Notes under the pieces: generated by a model
What the model saw: the letters and a program-made list of their open reading frames with translations, nothing else
Told to the model about the DNA's origin: nothing
Database searches by the model: none
Shown here: positions 47,673 to 55,366 of the stretch, in pieces
Numbering within the stretch: position 1 is the first letter of the stretch
How the letters are laid out: each line of letters begins with the position of its first letter
Program-made: the position numbers and the translations under genes
From: Borrelia anserina Es
Lineage (GTDB): Bacteria > Spirochaetota > Spirochaetia > Borreliales > Borreliaceae
Assembly (NCBI RefSeq): GCF_001936255.1
Contig: NZ_CP013704.1
Coordinates: 682,001 to 746,000 of the forward strand
DNA: 64,000 nucleotides
Direction: 5' to 3'

Positions 47673-49022
47673 GTGTTTGAAAATTTAGGTACAGGCTTTA
47701 AAGATTTTGTAAAGTATATCTCTGGAAAATCTGTTATAAATGAGAAAAATATTAAAGCAGCCATTGACACTATTAAAAATGCCTTAATTGAAGCTGATGT
47801 TAATTTAAGAGTTGTAAGGCGTTTTGTAAATTCTATTGTTGAAGAAGCAAAGGGGATTAAAGTTTTAAGAAGTGTTGATCCTAAGTCTCAATTTATTAAG
47901 ATTGTTAATGATAAACTTGTAGCTTTTTTAGGTGATAAGCAATCTGAGCTTGTTTTAAATCCCATTAATAAATTGTCATGCATTTTGATGCTTGGCCTTC
48001 AGGGCTCTGGAAAAACTACAACATGTGCAAAACTTGCGATGCGACTTAGATCAGAGAATCGGAAAATCCTTCTTGTTGCTGCAGATACTTTTAGGGCAGC
48101 AGCAGTTGATCAGCTAAAGGTTTTAGGTATGCAAATAGGTGTTTCCGTTTTTGCTCTTGAGGATGAGACTGATCCTATTAGAGTTGTAAAGAAATCCATT
48201 GAGTATGCTAAGAAGGAGCTCTTTAATACCGTCATAATAGATACTAGAGGTCGCCTTGAAGTTGAAGATTTATTGCTAAAAGAGGTAAGAGAGATTAAGA
48301 ATATTGTGACTCCTACGGAAACAATATTAGTTGCTGATGCGATGACAGGTCAGGTTGCTGTAAATGTTGCTAAGGAATTTAATGAAAGTGTTGGGATTAC
48401 AGGTGTAGTTTTTACAAAATTTGATTCTGATGCTAGAGGTGGTGCAATACTTTCACTTAAAACTATTTGTGGAGCTCCTATTAAATTTATTGGAATTGGA
48501 GAGAAACCAGAAGATCTTGATATTTTTTATCCAGATAGGGTTGCTTCACGGATTCTTGGAATGGGGGATATTGTTAGTCTTGTTGAGAAAGCTCAGAGCG
48601 TCATAGATAGGGAGGAAGCTTTAAGACTTGAAGAAAAAGTTAGAAAAGCTAGTTTTAATTTTGAAGATTATTTAAATCAATTTAAGTATATGCGTAATAT
48701 GGGAGGAATTTCTAAGTTAATGGGGATGATTCCAGGTGTTTCACCAGAAATGTTAAGTCATGGTATTAATGAAAGAGAACTTAAAAAAGAAGAGGCTATT
48801 ATCCTTTCTATGACTAAAAAAGAAAGGTTAAATCCTGTTATTTTAAATAGTCCTTCAAGGAAGAAAAGAATAGCTTTGGGGAGTGGGACAACAATTTTTG
48901 AGGTAAATAAGCTTATTAAAAAGCTTAATCAGACAGTTTTAATGATGAAAAAAATGAAAAATAAAAGTTTTCAAAATAAAATAGCATCTATTTTAGGAGG
49001 TAAAGGAGGAATGGTAGATTGA
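47673..49022 (+). CDS. ffh: Signal recognition particle GTPase Ffh (SRP54)
   Basis: Binds signal peptides and 4.5S RNA and docks to FtsY. The product of about 449 residues has NG-domain motifs GLQGSGKTTTCAKLA near 111, DTFRAAAVDQL, and an M domain rich in Met with MGGISKLMGMIPG. Two G-domain motifs are altered: the usual DTAGR reads DTRGR (Arg192) and TKxDGDARGG reads TKFDSDARGG. GTG 47673 gives the normal start MFENLGTGF; a TTG three bases earlier is possible. It precedes rpsP. Confidence 0.95.
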   Translation: MFENLGTGFKDFVKYISGKSVINEKNIKAAIDTIKNALIEADVNLRVVRRFVNSIVEEAKGIKVLRSVDPKSQFIKIVNDKLVAFLGDKQSELVLNPINKLSCILMLGLQGSGKTTTCAKLAMRLRSENRKILLVAADTFRAAAVDQLKVLGMQIGVSVFALEDETDPIRVVKKSIEYAKKELFNTVIIDTRGRLEVEDLLLKEVREIKNIVTPTETILVADAMTGQVAVNVAKEFNESVGITGVVFTKFDSDARGGAILSLKTICGAPIKFIGIGEKPEDLDIFYPDRVASRILGMGDIVSLVEKAQSVIDREEALRLEEKVRKASFNFEDYLNQFKYMRNMGGISKLMGMIPGVSPEMLSHGINERELKKEEAIILSMTKKERLNPVILNSPSRKKRIALGSGTTIFEVNKLIKKLNQTVLMMKKMKNKSFQNKIASILGGKGGMVD

Positions 49023-49270
49023 GTGTGAGAATAAGATTGAAAAGGATGGGGGCAAAAAAGAGACCTTATTATCGAATTGTAGTAATGGATTCTGCTTCGC
49101 CTAGAGATGGACGAGCTATTGAGGAGCTTGGATATTATCATCCTGTTGAAAGTCAAAATCAAATCAAAATAAGCGAGGATAAAGTTAGAAATTGGATAAG
49201 CAAAGGCGCTATTCTAAGTGATACGGTTAAGAGAATTTTAAATAAGAAGAATTTTAAAGTTAAGAGTTAG
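49019..49270 (+). CDS. rpsP: 30S ribosomal protein S16
   Basis: Small-subunit assembly protein, 83 residues. The start MSVRIRLKRMGAKKRPYYRIVV is characteristic, followed by RDGRAIEELGYYHPV. The TTG start overlaps the ffh stop, with AGGAGG upstream. Order rpsP-khpA-rimM-trmD-rplS is the classical bacterial cluster. Confidence 0.97.
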   Translation: MSVRIRLKRMGAKKRPYYRIVVMDSASPRDGRAIEELGYYHPVESQNQIKISEDKVRNWISKGAILSDTVKRILNKKNFKVKS

Positions 49271-49279
49271 GAGGACTTA

Positions 49280-49528
49280 ATGAAAGAGTATGGCAATGAA
49301 ATTGAGCTTATAGAATTTGTAGTAAAGTCTCTTGTAGATAAAAGGGATGAGGTTAAATTAAATGTAGTTGAAGGTGAGAAGTCTACTATTTTAGAATTAA
49401 GAGTTTCTGCAAATGATGTAGGTAAAATAATTGGAAGAAGAGGACGTATCGCAAGAGCTATTAGGACACTTCTTAGTGCTTGTGCTGCAAAGACAAATAG
49501 GAGAGTTCAGTTAGAAATTTTGGACTAA
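49280..49528 (+). CDS. khpA: KH-domain RNA-binding protein (KhpA/YlqC)
   Basis: A small RNA-binding protein of 82 residues that often pairs with KhpB in regulation of cell elongation. Its KH loop is in KIIGRRGRIARAIRTL (GxxG as GRRG), near residue 53. Location between rpsP and rimM is standard. The reading frame is 9 bp after the previous stop, with AGGAGG spanning that gap. Confidence 0.93.
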   Translation: MKEYGNEIELIEFVVKSLVDKRDEVKLNVVEGEKSTILELRVSANDVGKIIGRRGRIARAIRTLLSACAAKTNRRVQLEILD

Positions 49529-49531
49529 TTT

Positions 49532-50032
49532 ATGTTTATAAAGGGCATAATATTGTCATCTTATGGGGTTAATGGATATGCTAAAGTTAAAAGCATATCC
49601 AATAATTTTGATGATTTTTTTGGGTTAAAGGGTAATAAATTAGTTTTAAAGAAAAACAGTTGCTCTTCTATTGAGGTTAGGGTTGAAGACATATCTTTAA
49701 TGAATAATTCGTTATTGTTGAAATTTGAAGAATTCAGTACTCCTGAGCCTATTAAGAATTTAATCGGCTTTGAGTTATGGGTAAGTGATGAATTTGCATC
49801 TAAATTGGAAGAGGGTGAATATTATTTTGGAGAGCTTATTGGTTATAAGCTTGTTAATAACGGAAAAGAGTTAGGCATTGTTGTGTCCTTTTTCGAGTGT
49901 GTAAAATCGATTCTTCTTGAAATTAAGGTTGAAAATAAGTTATTTTTTGTCCCCTTTTTAGATGTTTATCTTGGGGATATTGATAGAGAATTGAAAACTA
50001 TTGAGCTTAAGGTATTAGATCTCTTAAAATGA
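49532..50032 (+). CDS. rimM: Ribosome maturation factor RimM
   Basis: Binds ribosomal protein S19 and assists 30S head assembly. The 166-residue product has an N-terminal RimM barrel (GYAKVKSISNNFDDF) and a C-terminal PRC barrel with EGEYYFGELIGYKLV. It lies directly before trmD and overlaps it by 4 bases, the usual coupling. Confidence 0.92.
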   Translation: MFIKGIILSSYGVNGYAKVKSISNNFDDFFGLKGNKLVLKKNSCSSIEVRVEDISLMNNSLLLKFEEFSTPEPIKNLIGFELWVSDEFASKLEEGEYYFGELIGYKLVNNGKELGIVVSFFECVKSILLEIKVENKLFFVPFLDVYLGDIDRELKTIELKVLDLLK

Positions 50033-50748
50033 AAATTACTATTCTTTCTCTATTTCCTTCAATCATTACTCCATTTTTTGAAAATTCAATAATGAAAAAA
50101 GTTATAGATAGAGGCATTATAAGTTATGAAATTATATATATTCGTGACTTTTCTAATGATAAACATAAAAAATGTGATGACATTCCTTATGGTGGGGGTG
50201 CAGGTATGGTTTTAACAGCCCAGCCTGTTTCTGATGCTCTTGAATACATAAATGCTAAATCTAAAACCACGATATTTGTAAGTCCATCTGGGTTGAAATA
50301 TACCCAAAAATTGGCTTATGACTTGTCAAAAAAAAGTGAACTTGTTATAATTTGTGGAAGATATGAAGGGCTTGATCAGCGTGCAATTGATTTGTATGTT
50401 GATCTTGAAATTTCGGTTGGGGATTATATATTATCTTCAGGTGAAGTTGGTGCTCTTGTTATAATAGATAGTGTATATAGGTTGTTAGATGGTGTAATAA
50501 ATCCAAATTCCTTGCAAGAGGAGTCTTTCAGTTTTGAGTATGGCTTACTTGAGTATCCTCATTATACTAGGCCTTATGAATTTAAGGGATTGAAAGTTCC
50601 TGATGTGCTTTTATCAGGCCATCACGAGGAAATAAGAAAATGGAGATTTATTAAGTCTGTTGAAAAGACAAAGAAAAATAGATATGATTTGTACCTTAAG
50701 TATTTGGAGATGAGAGGAGAAGATGATGGATTTAATAAGAAAAATTGA
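50029..50748 (+). CDS. trmD: tRNA (guanine-37-N1)-methyltransferase TrmD
   Basis: Methylates G37 next to the anticodon to prevent frameshifting. The 239-residue product has the trefoil-knot SAM site: YGGGAGMVL near 60, [13 protein letters not shown] near 114 and [16 protein letters not shown] near 132. C-terminal end is basic. It overlaps rplS by about 26 bases. Confidence 0.97.
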   Translation: MKITILSLFPSIITPFFENSIMKKVIDRGIISYEIIYIRDFSNDKHKKCDDIPYGGGAGMVLTAQPVSDALEYINAKSKTTIFVSPSGLKYTQKLAYDLSKKSELVIICGRYEGLDQRAIDLYVDLEISVGDYILSSGEVGALVIIDSVYRLLDGVINPNSLQEESFSFEYGLLEYPHYTRPYEFKGLKVPDVLLSGHHEEIRKWRFIKSVEKTKKNRYDLYLKYLEMRGEDDGFNKKN

Positions 50749-51088
50749 AGCTCAAGGAAAGAGAACAGAAAATTTTGATTTTAGAGTAGGAGATACTATA
50801 CGTGTTAGTTATAAGATAATTGAAGGCGCTAATGAGAGAGTTCAAAATTTTGAGGGTCTTGTTATATCTATTCAAAATAAAGGGATTGGACAAACTTTTT
50901 TAGTTAGAAAAATTTCATCGGGTATTGGAGTTGAGAAAATTTTTCCAATGCATTCACCTATTATAGAGAAAGTTCAGATTTTAAAGCGAGGAAAGGTAAG
51001 ACGTGCTAAGCTTTACTATATGAGAGATAGGATTGGTAAAGCTGCTATGAAAGTAAAAGAGCGTTTTAATTTTAATAAACTTAAATAG
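50723..51088 (+). CDS. rplS: 50S ribosomal protein L19
   Basis: Large-subunit protein near the 30S interface, 121 residues. It has the L19 pattern [25 protein letters not shown] and [32 protein letters not shown] (shown as IFPMHSP and KLYYMRDR). The start [11 protein letters not shown] lies inside the end of trmD and has a GGAG-like site. Two adjacent ATGs make the exact start ambiguous by one codon. Confidence 0.97.
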   Translation: MMDLIRKIEAQGKRTENFDFRVGDTIRVSYKIIEGANERVQNFEGLVISIQNKGIGQTFLVRKISSGIGVEKIFPMHSPIIEKVQILKRGKVRRAKLYYMRDRIGKAAMKVKERFNFNKLK

Positions 51089-51207
51089 TACTCAAATATC
51101 TGGACTTACTTTGGGTAAAACTCTTGCTCTAAATGGGAAATTAGAAATTATTAAATTTCTTTATGATAGGTTACTTTTTGGTGCAATTGTTATCAAGTAA
51201 GTAGTGG

Positions 51208-51228
51208 CTTACCTTTAATAAAGGTAAG
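51208..51228. repeat. 21-bp palindrome after rplS
   Basis: CTTACCTTTA and TAAAGGTAAG are exact reverse complements around one central A. As RNA it gives an 8-bp stem with a 5-base loop. The sequence after it has no T-run, so it may be a binding site rather than a terminator. Confidence 0.65.
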
Positions 51229-51497
51229 GAACACAAAACTTTATTAAAATTTATGATTATTTTGGTAGTGGGTTATAATTATAAGGTAAGATAATAAGCT
51301 AACGGTTTTTATTGCAAACGATGATAATTTATAATTTCATTATTTTGATTCCCTTCAGGTATTGGCTTATTTTTTTATTTTCTTATGGATATTTGAAAAT
51401 AGTTTATAGATAGAGTTTTATTTGTTATTTTAATGGTCGGAAAATTATTTTTGGATTAATAAGTACAATTTTTATTGTAAATCAGAATATGTGCATT

Positions 51498-51523
51498 AGA
51501 GAGCTGATAAGTTCTCTTTTTTT
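51498..51523 (+). terminator. Rho-independent terminator
   Basis: AGAGAGC pairs with GTTCTCT (one G-T) around TGATAA, and is followed by a run of Ts. This implies a plus-strand transcript that ends here, either rplS read-through or an unannotated RNA that starts after 51280. Confidence 0.75.
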
Positions 51524-51728
51524 GTTATAATATAATTTGATATAAACATATTAAATTCAATCTAGAAATTTGAGAATTGTGATTGTAAAGTTCAATATAT
51601 ATAGTGAATATGGCATGAGGATATATCATATTTATTGCTTTAAGTCATTTGATATGTTACTTTTGACCTTATATTTAATTTTGAGGGAGAGATTACTTAT
51701 TTGACTGATGTAATTGAAGGAGATAGCA

Positions 51729-52268
51729 TTGAAGTTTGATCAAAGGAAAGCTTATGGTGGTAATGATTTAAGAAATGATGGTAGAAGTCATTATCGAAAA
51801 ATGAGAAGAATAAGATCTGATCTTAAAAGACAAAATAATGCAGTTTTCAATGTTAATGATAACAAATCTGTGAACACTAATTTTAATAATCAAAAGAGTT
51901 GTGAGGATAATAAACAAAGAGGTTTTAGTAAGGATCGTAGATCGCGTATAAGGTTTACAGGGGTTTGCCCTATTTGTGAGAAACCGATTAGATGTGTTAT
52001 TTCTTGTATGTCTATGAAATTTAATGGTGAGGATAAGCCTATACATTTTGATTGTGCTATTGGTAAGGTGAAATCTGAGAATGAGCTTTTAAAGAATGAA
52101 AGTCTAGTGTACAGAGGTGTTGGTAAATTTTTTGTCGTTGATAAATCTGTTAAAGGGAATAACTTGGCTTTTAAAATAGTTAAAGAGATTGATTTTGAAA
52201 ATTTAGAGAGTCGTCCTATTTGGCGAAATAAAATTCTTCAAGAAATAAATAAAGGATTTAAATTTTAA
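51729..52268 (+). CDS. Basic protein with a Cys/His metal-binding segment
   Basis: The product of about 179 residues has a very basic first half ([16 protein letters not shown]). It then has a compact metal site, [10 protein letters not shown], followed by SCMSM and a HFDCAIG, likely one zinc. This fits a nucleic-acid-binding protein, but no known family is recognised. TTG 51729 is preferred, since AAGGAG sits six bases upstream; a TTG at 51714 would lie before it. Ends 2 bp before coaD. Confidence 0.72.
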   Translation: MKFDQRKAYGGNDLRNDGRSHYRKMRRIRSDLKRQNNAVFNVNDNKSVNTNFNNQKSCEDNKQRGFSKDRRSRIRFTGVCPICEKPIRCVISCMSMKFNGEDKPIHFDCAIGKVKSENELLKNESLVYRGVGKFFVVDKSVKGNNLAFKIVKEIDFENLESRPIWRNKILQEINKGFKF

Positions 52269-52270
52269 TT

Positions 52271-52768
52271 ATGAGGGTAGCATTATTCCCTGGTTCATTT
52301 GATCCTATTACTTGGGGACATATTGATTTAGTGAAGAGAGCATCAATGGTTTTTGATAAAATTATTGTTCTTGTTGCTAATAATAGTGCAAAGAATTATT
52401 TACTTAGTGATATTGAAAGATATGAACTTGCTTCTGAGGTTATTTCATCTTTAAAATTGCCAAGAGTTATTGTAGATAGGTATGATGGAATTATTTTGGA
52501 TTATGCTTTAAAAAATAGTATTGGTTTTATTGTGAGAGGTGTTAGGGCTTTTCATGATTTTGAGTTTGAATTTGAAAGATATGTTGTTAATAATAAGCTT
52601 AGTCCTTTGGTAGACACAATATTTTTACCAAGTAGTAATAAATATTTGTTTGTAAGGTCAGATCTTGTTAAAGAATTGATGAAGAATAAGAATTTTGATC
52701 TCTCAAGTTTTATTCCTGAGTTAGTGCAAAAAAAGTTAAAATCCAAGTTTGTTGACAAATTATCTTAA
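52271..52768 (+). CDS. coaD: Phosphopantetheine adenylyltransferase
   Basis: Converts phosphopantetheine to dephospho-CoA. The 165-residue product has the nucleotidyltransferase motif [15 protein letters not shown] with T/HxGH-type catalysis and [13 protein letters not shown]. The usual ISSS motif near residue 127 (FISSSLVKE) reads FVRSDLVKE here. It precedes rpmF-acpP-rnc, which links cofactor supply with lipid synthesis. Start follows the previous stop by 2 bp. Confidence 0.95.
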   Translation: MRVALFPGSFDPITWGHIDLVKRASMVFDKIIVLVANNSAKNYLLSDIERYELASEVISSLKLPRVIVDRYDGIILDYALKNSIGFIVRGVRAFHDFEFEFERYVVNNKLSPLVDTIFLPSSNKYLFVRSDLVKELMKNKNFDLSSFIPELVQKKLKSKFVDKLS

Positions 52769-52819
52769 TAATATATATATTATTAAGATATGTTTGTTTA
52801 TGTTTAAGGAGACAAAGAG

Positions 52820-53002
52820 ATGGCTGTTCCAAAATTTAAGCCTTCAAAGTCTAGAAGTAGGACAAGGCGCAGTATAAATATGAAAATAAAAACACCTCAA
52901 CTTCAAGAGTGTTCAAATTGTAGCAATCTTGGAGTAAGACACAGAGTATGTGTGAAGTGTGGTTATTATAGAAATACTCAATATTTAAAATTAGAATTGT
53001 AG
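52820..53002 (+). CDS. rpmF: 50S ribosomal protein L32
   Basis: Small ribosomal protein, 60 residues, with the L32 start [17 protein letters not shown]. Its zinc ribbon has CSNC and CVKCGYYR. In many bacteria rpmF lies near lipid synthesis genes, as here with acpP. AAGGAGA upstream supports the start. Confidence 0.97.
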   Translation: MAVPKFKPSKSRSRTRRSINMKIKTPQLQECSNCSNLGVRHRVCVKCGYYRNTQYLKLEL

Positions 53003-53024
53003 TTTAAACGAGGAATATTTTTTT

Positions 53025-53267
53025 ATGGATCAAAGTGAGATTTTTAAAAAAGTTAGGTCGATCATATCCGAGCAGCTTGATAAAAAAGAAGACGAAATTA
53101 CTATGGAATCTAGATTTGTTGAGGATCTTGGTGCAGATAGTCTTGACATTTATGAACTTTTATATTTGCTTGAGGAAGCATTTGATGATAAGATTCCAGA
53201 AAATGAGGCTAGTGAATTTGAAACTGTAGGTGATGTTGTCGCCTTTATTGAGAAAAAAAAGGATTAA
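53025..53267 (+). CDS. acpP: Acyl carrier protein
   Basis: Carries acyl groups on a phosphopantetheine attached to Ser39 in [10 protein letters not shown]. The 80-residue acidic protein is of normal length. It is placed with rpmF and rnc, 5 bp before rnc. Borrelia has very limited fatty acid synthesis, so its main role may be in lipid assembly, which is inferred from physiology and not from this sequence. Confidence 0.96.
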   Translation: MDQSEIFKKVRSIISEQLDKKEDEITMESRFVEDLGADSLDIYELLYLLEEAFDDKIPENEASEFETVGDVVAFIEKKKD

Positions 53268-53272
53268 ATATA

Positions 53273-54004
53273 GTGGGTTTTTCTGTCATAAATTTGGACG
53301 TAGAGAGGAGAAGAAAATTAAATGAGTTTTTGATGGGTTTACATATTGATTTTAATGATATTAATCTATTGAATATGTCTTTAAGCCATTCATCATATGC
53401 AAATGAGTTTGATCAGAGGTATGTTAATAATGAGAGATTAGAGTTTTTAGGAGATTCTGTTCTTAATCTTATTATTACAGATTACTTGTATAAATTTTAT
53501 CCTGGTAAGAGTGAAGGTGAGCTTAGTAAAGCCAGATCTTATATTGTAAGTGAAGAGTCTCTTTCAAGTATTGCTAGGGAAATTGGTCTTGGTGAGTATA
53601 TTTTACTTGGTAAAGGCGAGGAGAGTAATGATGGACGCAATAAGAAAGGTATTCTTGCAGATGCTATTGAGGCTTTTGTAGGTGCACTTTATCTTGATGG
53701 TGGTTTTTTAAAAGCTTCGGCTTTTGTGGTAGAGCTCTTTGAAGTGCACATAAGATTAATGTTTAATCGTGGTGATTTTAAAGATTATAAAAGCCTTTTA
53801 CAAGAATATATTCAAAAGAAGTATAAGATTTCTCCAAGTTATAGGTTGGCCCAAGAGTTAGGTCCTGATCATAATAAGGTTTTTTGTGTTGAACTTTATG
53901 TGAATGATAAATTTGTATCTAATGGTAAGGGAAAATCTAAAAAAGAAGCAGAAATGATAGCAGCTGAAATGGCACTTAAAAATATTTCAAATATTGATCT
54001 TTAA
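53273..54004 (+). CDS. rnc: Ribonuclease III
   Basis: Cuts double-stranded RNA, including the 30S rRNA precursor. The 243-residue product has the signature [12 protein letters not shown] near 44, and a second active-site segment [19 protein letters not shown] near 127. A dsRNA-binding domain covers the last 70 residues ([12 protein letters not shown] to [16 protein letters not shown]). GTG start close to acpP. Its 3' end overlaps the opposing nucleotidyltransferase by 29 bases. Confidence 0.96.
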   Translation: MGFSVINLDVERRRKLNEFLMGLHIDFNDINLLNMSLSHSSYANEFDQRYVNNERLEFLGDSVLNLIITDYLYKFYPGKSEGELSKARSYIVSEESLSSIAREIGLGEYILLGKGEESNDGRNKKGILADAIEAFVGALYLDGGFLKASAFVVELFEVHIRLMFNRGDFKDYKSLLQEYIQKKYKISPSYRLAQELGPDHNKVFCVELYVNDKFVSNGKGKSKKEAEMIAAEMALKNISNIDL

Positions 54005-55199
54005 TTTTTTTAATTAGAATCTCTTTTTTGTTTAATTTGGGATTAATTAGTACTTCTCTTAATAGATAGTTAAGGATTTGTCCAATTTTTTTATTATCTG
54101 TTAATTGAATGTTTTTAATATCATTACCATTTATTTTCAGTTCTTTTAAAGATAGTGGGTCATTTAGTAACTTTTTGCTTTTTATCTTATTTAGAATAAA
54201 CTTGAGTTTTTTATCTTTTCCTTTAAGAGCTTTATATATGTCAAGTATTTCTTTGTAACTTTCTCTGGTGGCTTTGCTTAACATTATTCGGATGTCATGT
54301 AGTTTTTTAATTCTTAGAGTGTTAATTTCATTAACAACGGTTTTATAAAATAATATTAATTTAATGTCTTTATTTGAAAATCTGAGTAATTTTAAATTTT
54401 CTTTTAAGCATGAGATGTCTTGTTTGATTGTAAAAATGACTATTGCTTTTAAGTAAAATTTGTCTCTGTTTAAGGCGTTAATTTGATTTTTTGATTTTTT
54501 GTTTATTTTTATGTTAAAAAAGTAATTGAAGAAATTTACTTTTTGTAGGTAGTTGATTCCGTTTATTGGATTTTTGCCTTCTAGAAGTTTAATAAGTTCA
54601 TTGTTTATTCTTTCTTTTGATAAGAATAAGATGTTTTCTTTTTTATATTTCATGGATGTTAATGTATTCTTTTCAATTGTGAAATTGAGAGTTGATGCGA
54701 ATCTGGCGGCTCTGAGTATTCTAAGGGCATCTTCTTCAAATCTTTGATTTGGTTCTCCTATACATTTTATTCTTTTTTTATTAAGGTCTTGCCTGCCATT
54801 ATAGCAATCTATTATTTTTCCATTTAGTGTATTCATTGCGATTGAGTTTATTGTAAAATCTCTTCTTTGAAGATCGTCATTTAAGTTTTTTGTGAATTTT
54901 ACTTTTTTAGGAGATCTTTTGTTTTTATAGTCTATGTCTATTCTGTAAGTTGTAACTTCGAAAATATTTTTGTTGAAGATTATACTTATTGTACCATGTT
55001 TTATTCCCGTTTTCATATTGTTCGGGAATAGTTGCATTATTTCTTCTGGAGTTGCATTTGTTGTAAAGTCAAAATCATTAGGTATCTTCTTAAGAAGCAA
55101 GTCTCTTAAAGCACCTCCGACTAGAAAAAATTCATAATTATGATCATTAAAAATCTTGCTAATTTTTATTATATCTTTAGTATTAGTGCCTAGATTCAT
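53976..55199 (-). CDS. tRNA nucleotidyltransferase / poly(A) polymerase family
   Basis: Adds CCA to tRNA 3' ends. The 407-residue class II nucleotidyltransferase has [14 protein letters not shown] near 23, [13 protein letters not shown] with catalytic acids (GALRD and DFD), and [12 protein letters not shown] near 113. The arginine-rich basic segment follows. No HD domain is visible. The window's three tRNA genes lack CCA, so this or a related enzyme is required. PcnB-type polyadenylation is an alternative function. Confidence 0.92.
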   Translation of the reverse strand: MNLGTNTKDIIKISKIFNDHNYEFFLVGGALRDLLLKKIPNDFDFTTNATPEEIMQLFPNNMKTGIKHGTISIIFNKNIFEVTTYRIDIDYKNKRSPKKVKFTKNLNDDLQRRDFTINSIAMNTLNGKIIDCYNGRQDLNKKRIKCIGEPNQRFEEDALRILRAARFASTLNFTIEKNTLTSMKYKKENILFLSKERINNELIKLLEGKNPINGINYLQKVNFFNYFFNIKINKKSKNQINALNRDKFYLKAIVIFTIKQDISCLKENLKLLRFSNKDIKLILFYKTVVNEINTLRIKKLHDIRIMLSKATRESYKEILDIYKALKGKDKKLKFILNKIKSKKLLNDPLSLKELKINGNDIKNIQLTDNKKIGQILNYLLREVLINPKLNKKEILIKKIKDQYLKYF

Positions 55200-55230
55200 A
55201 TAGAAATATTATAGTTAAAATACTATTTTA

Positions 55231-55280
55231 TAAGGTTAAAATATAGGTTGCAATACTACTTTTTCTAAGGTTAAAATATA
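55231..55280. repeat. Direct repeat of 15 bp upstream of the 588-residue protein gene
   Basis: TAAGGTTAAAATATA occurs at 55231-55245 and 55266-55280, 35 bases apart from start to start. A related ATAGTTAAAATA is at 55211. Spacing near three helical turns could suit a DNA-binding protein, in the region between two divergent genes. Confidence 0.6.
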
Positions 55281-55366
55281 ATTTTAGTTTATTCTTAAAA
55301 TATCATAAAATAATATTTGTTTGATTTTGTATTTTATATTTAGACATTATTTATAAATGGGGATTT

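Larger units (their letters stand above)
51089..51728. other. 640-base gap after rplS; no annotated gene, possible small RNA or relic
   Basis: A run of 37 codons (51090-51200) is open after rplS and reads in part like an ankyrin repeat (NGKLEIIKFLYDR), but it has no start and is probably chance or a relic. A 21-base palindrome (51208-51228), a TATAAT (51274-51279) and a terminator near 51498-51523 follow. A second overlapping pair of TATAAT boxes at 51526-51536 is just after that terminator and could serve the next gene. I cannot assign a product to this gap. Confidence 0.45.

Noticed and set aside
51313-51345. GCAAACGATGATAATTTATAA after rplS reads as ANDDNL-stop, like a tmRNA tag
   Set aside because: No tRNA-like ends, no T-arm (TTCGAATC) and no matching acceptor arms lie around it, so the match is taken as chance.
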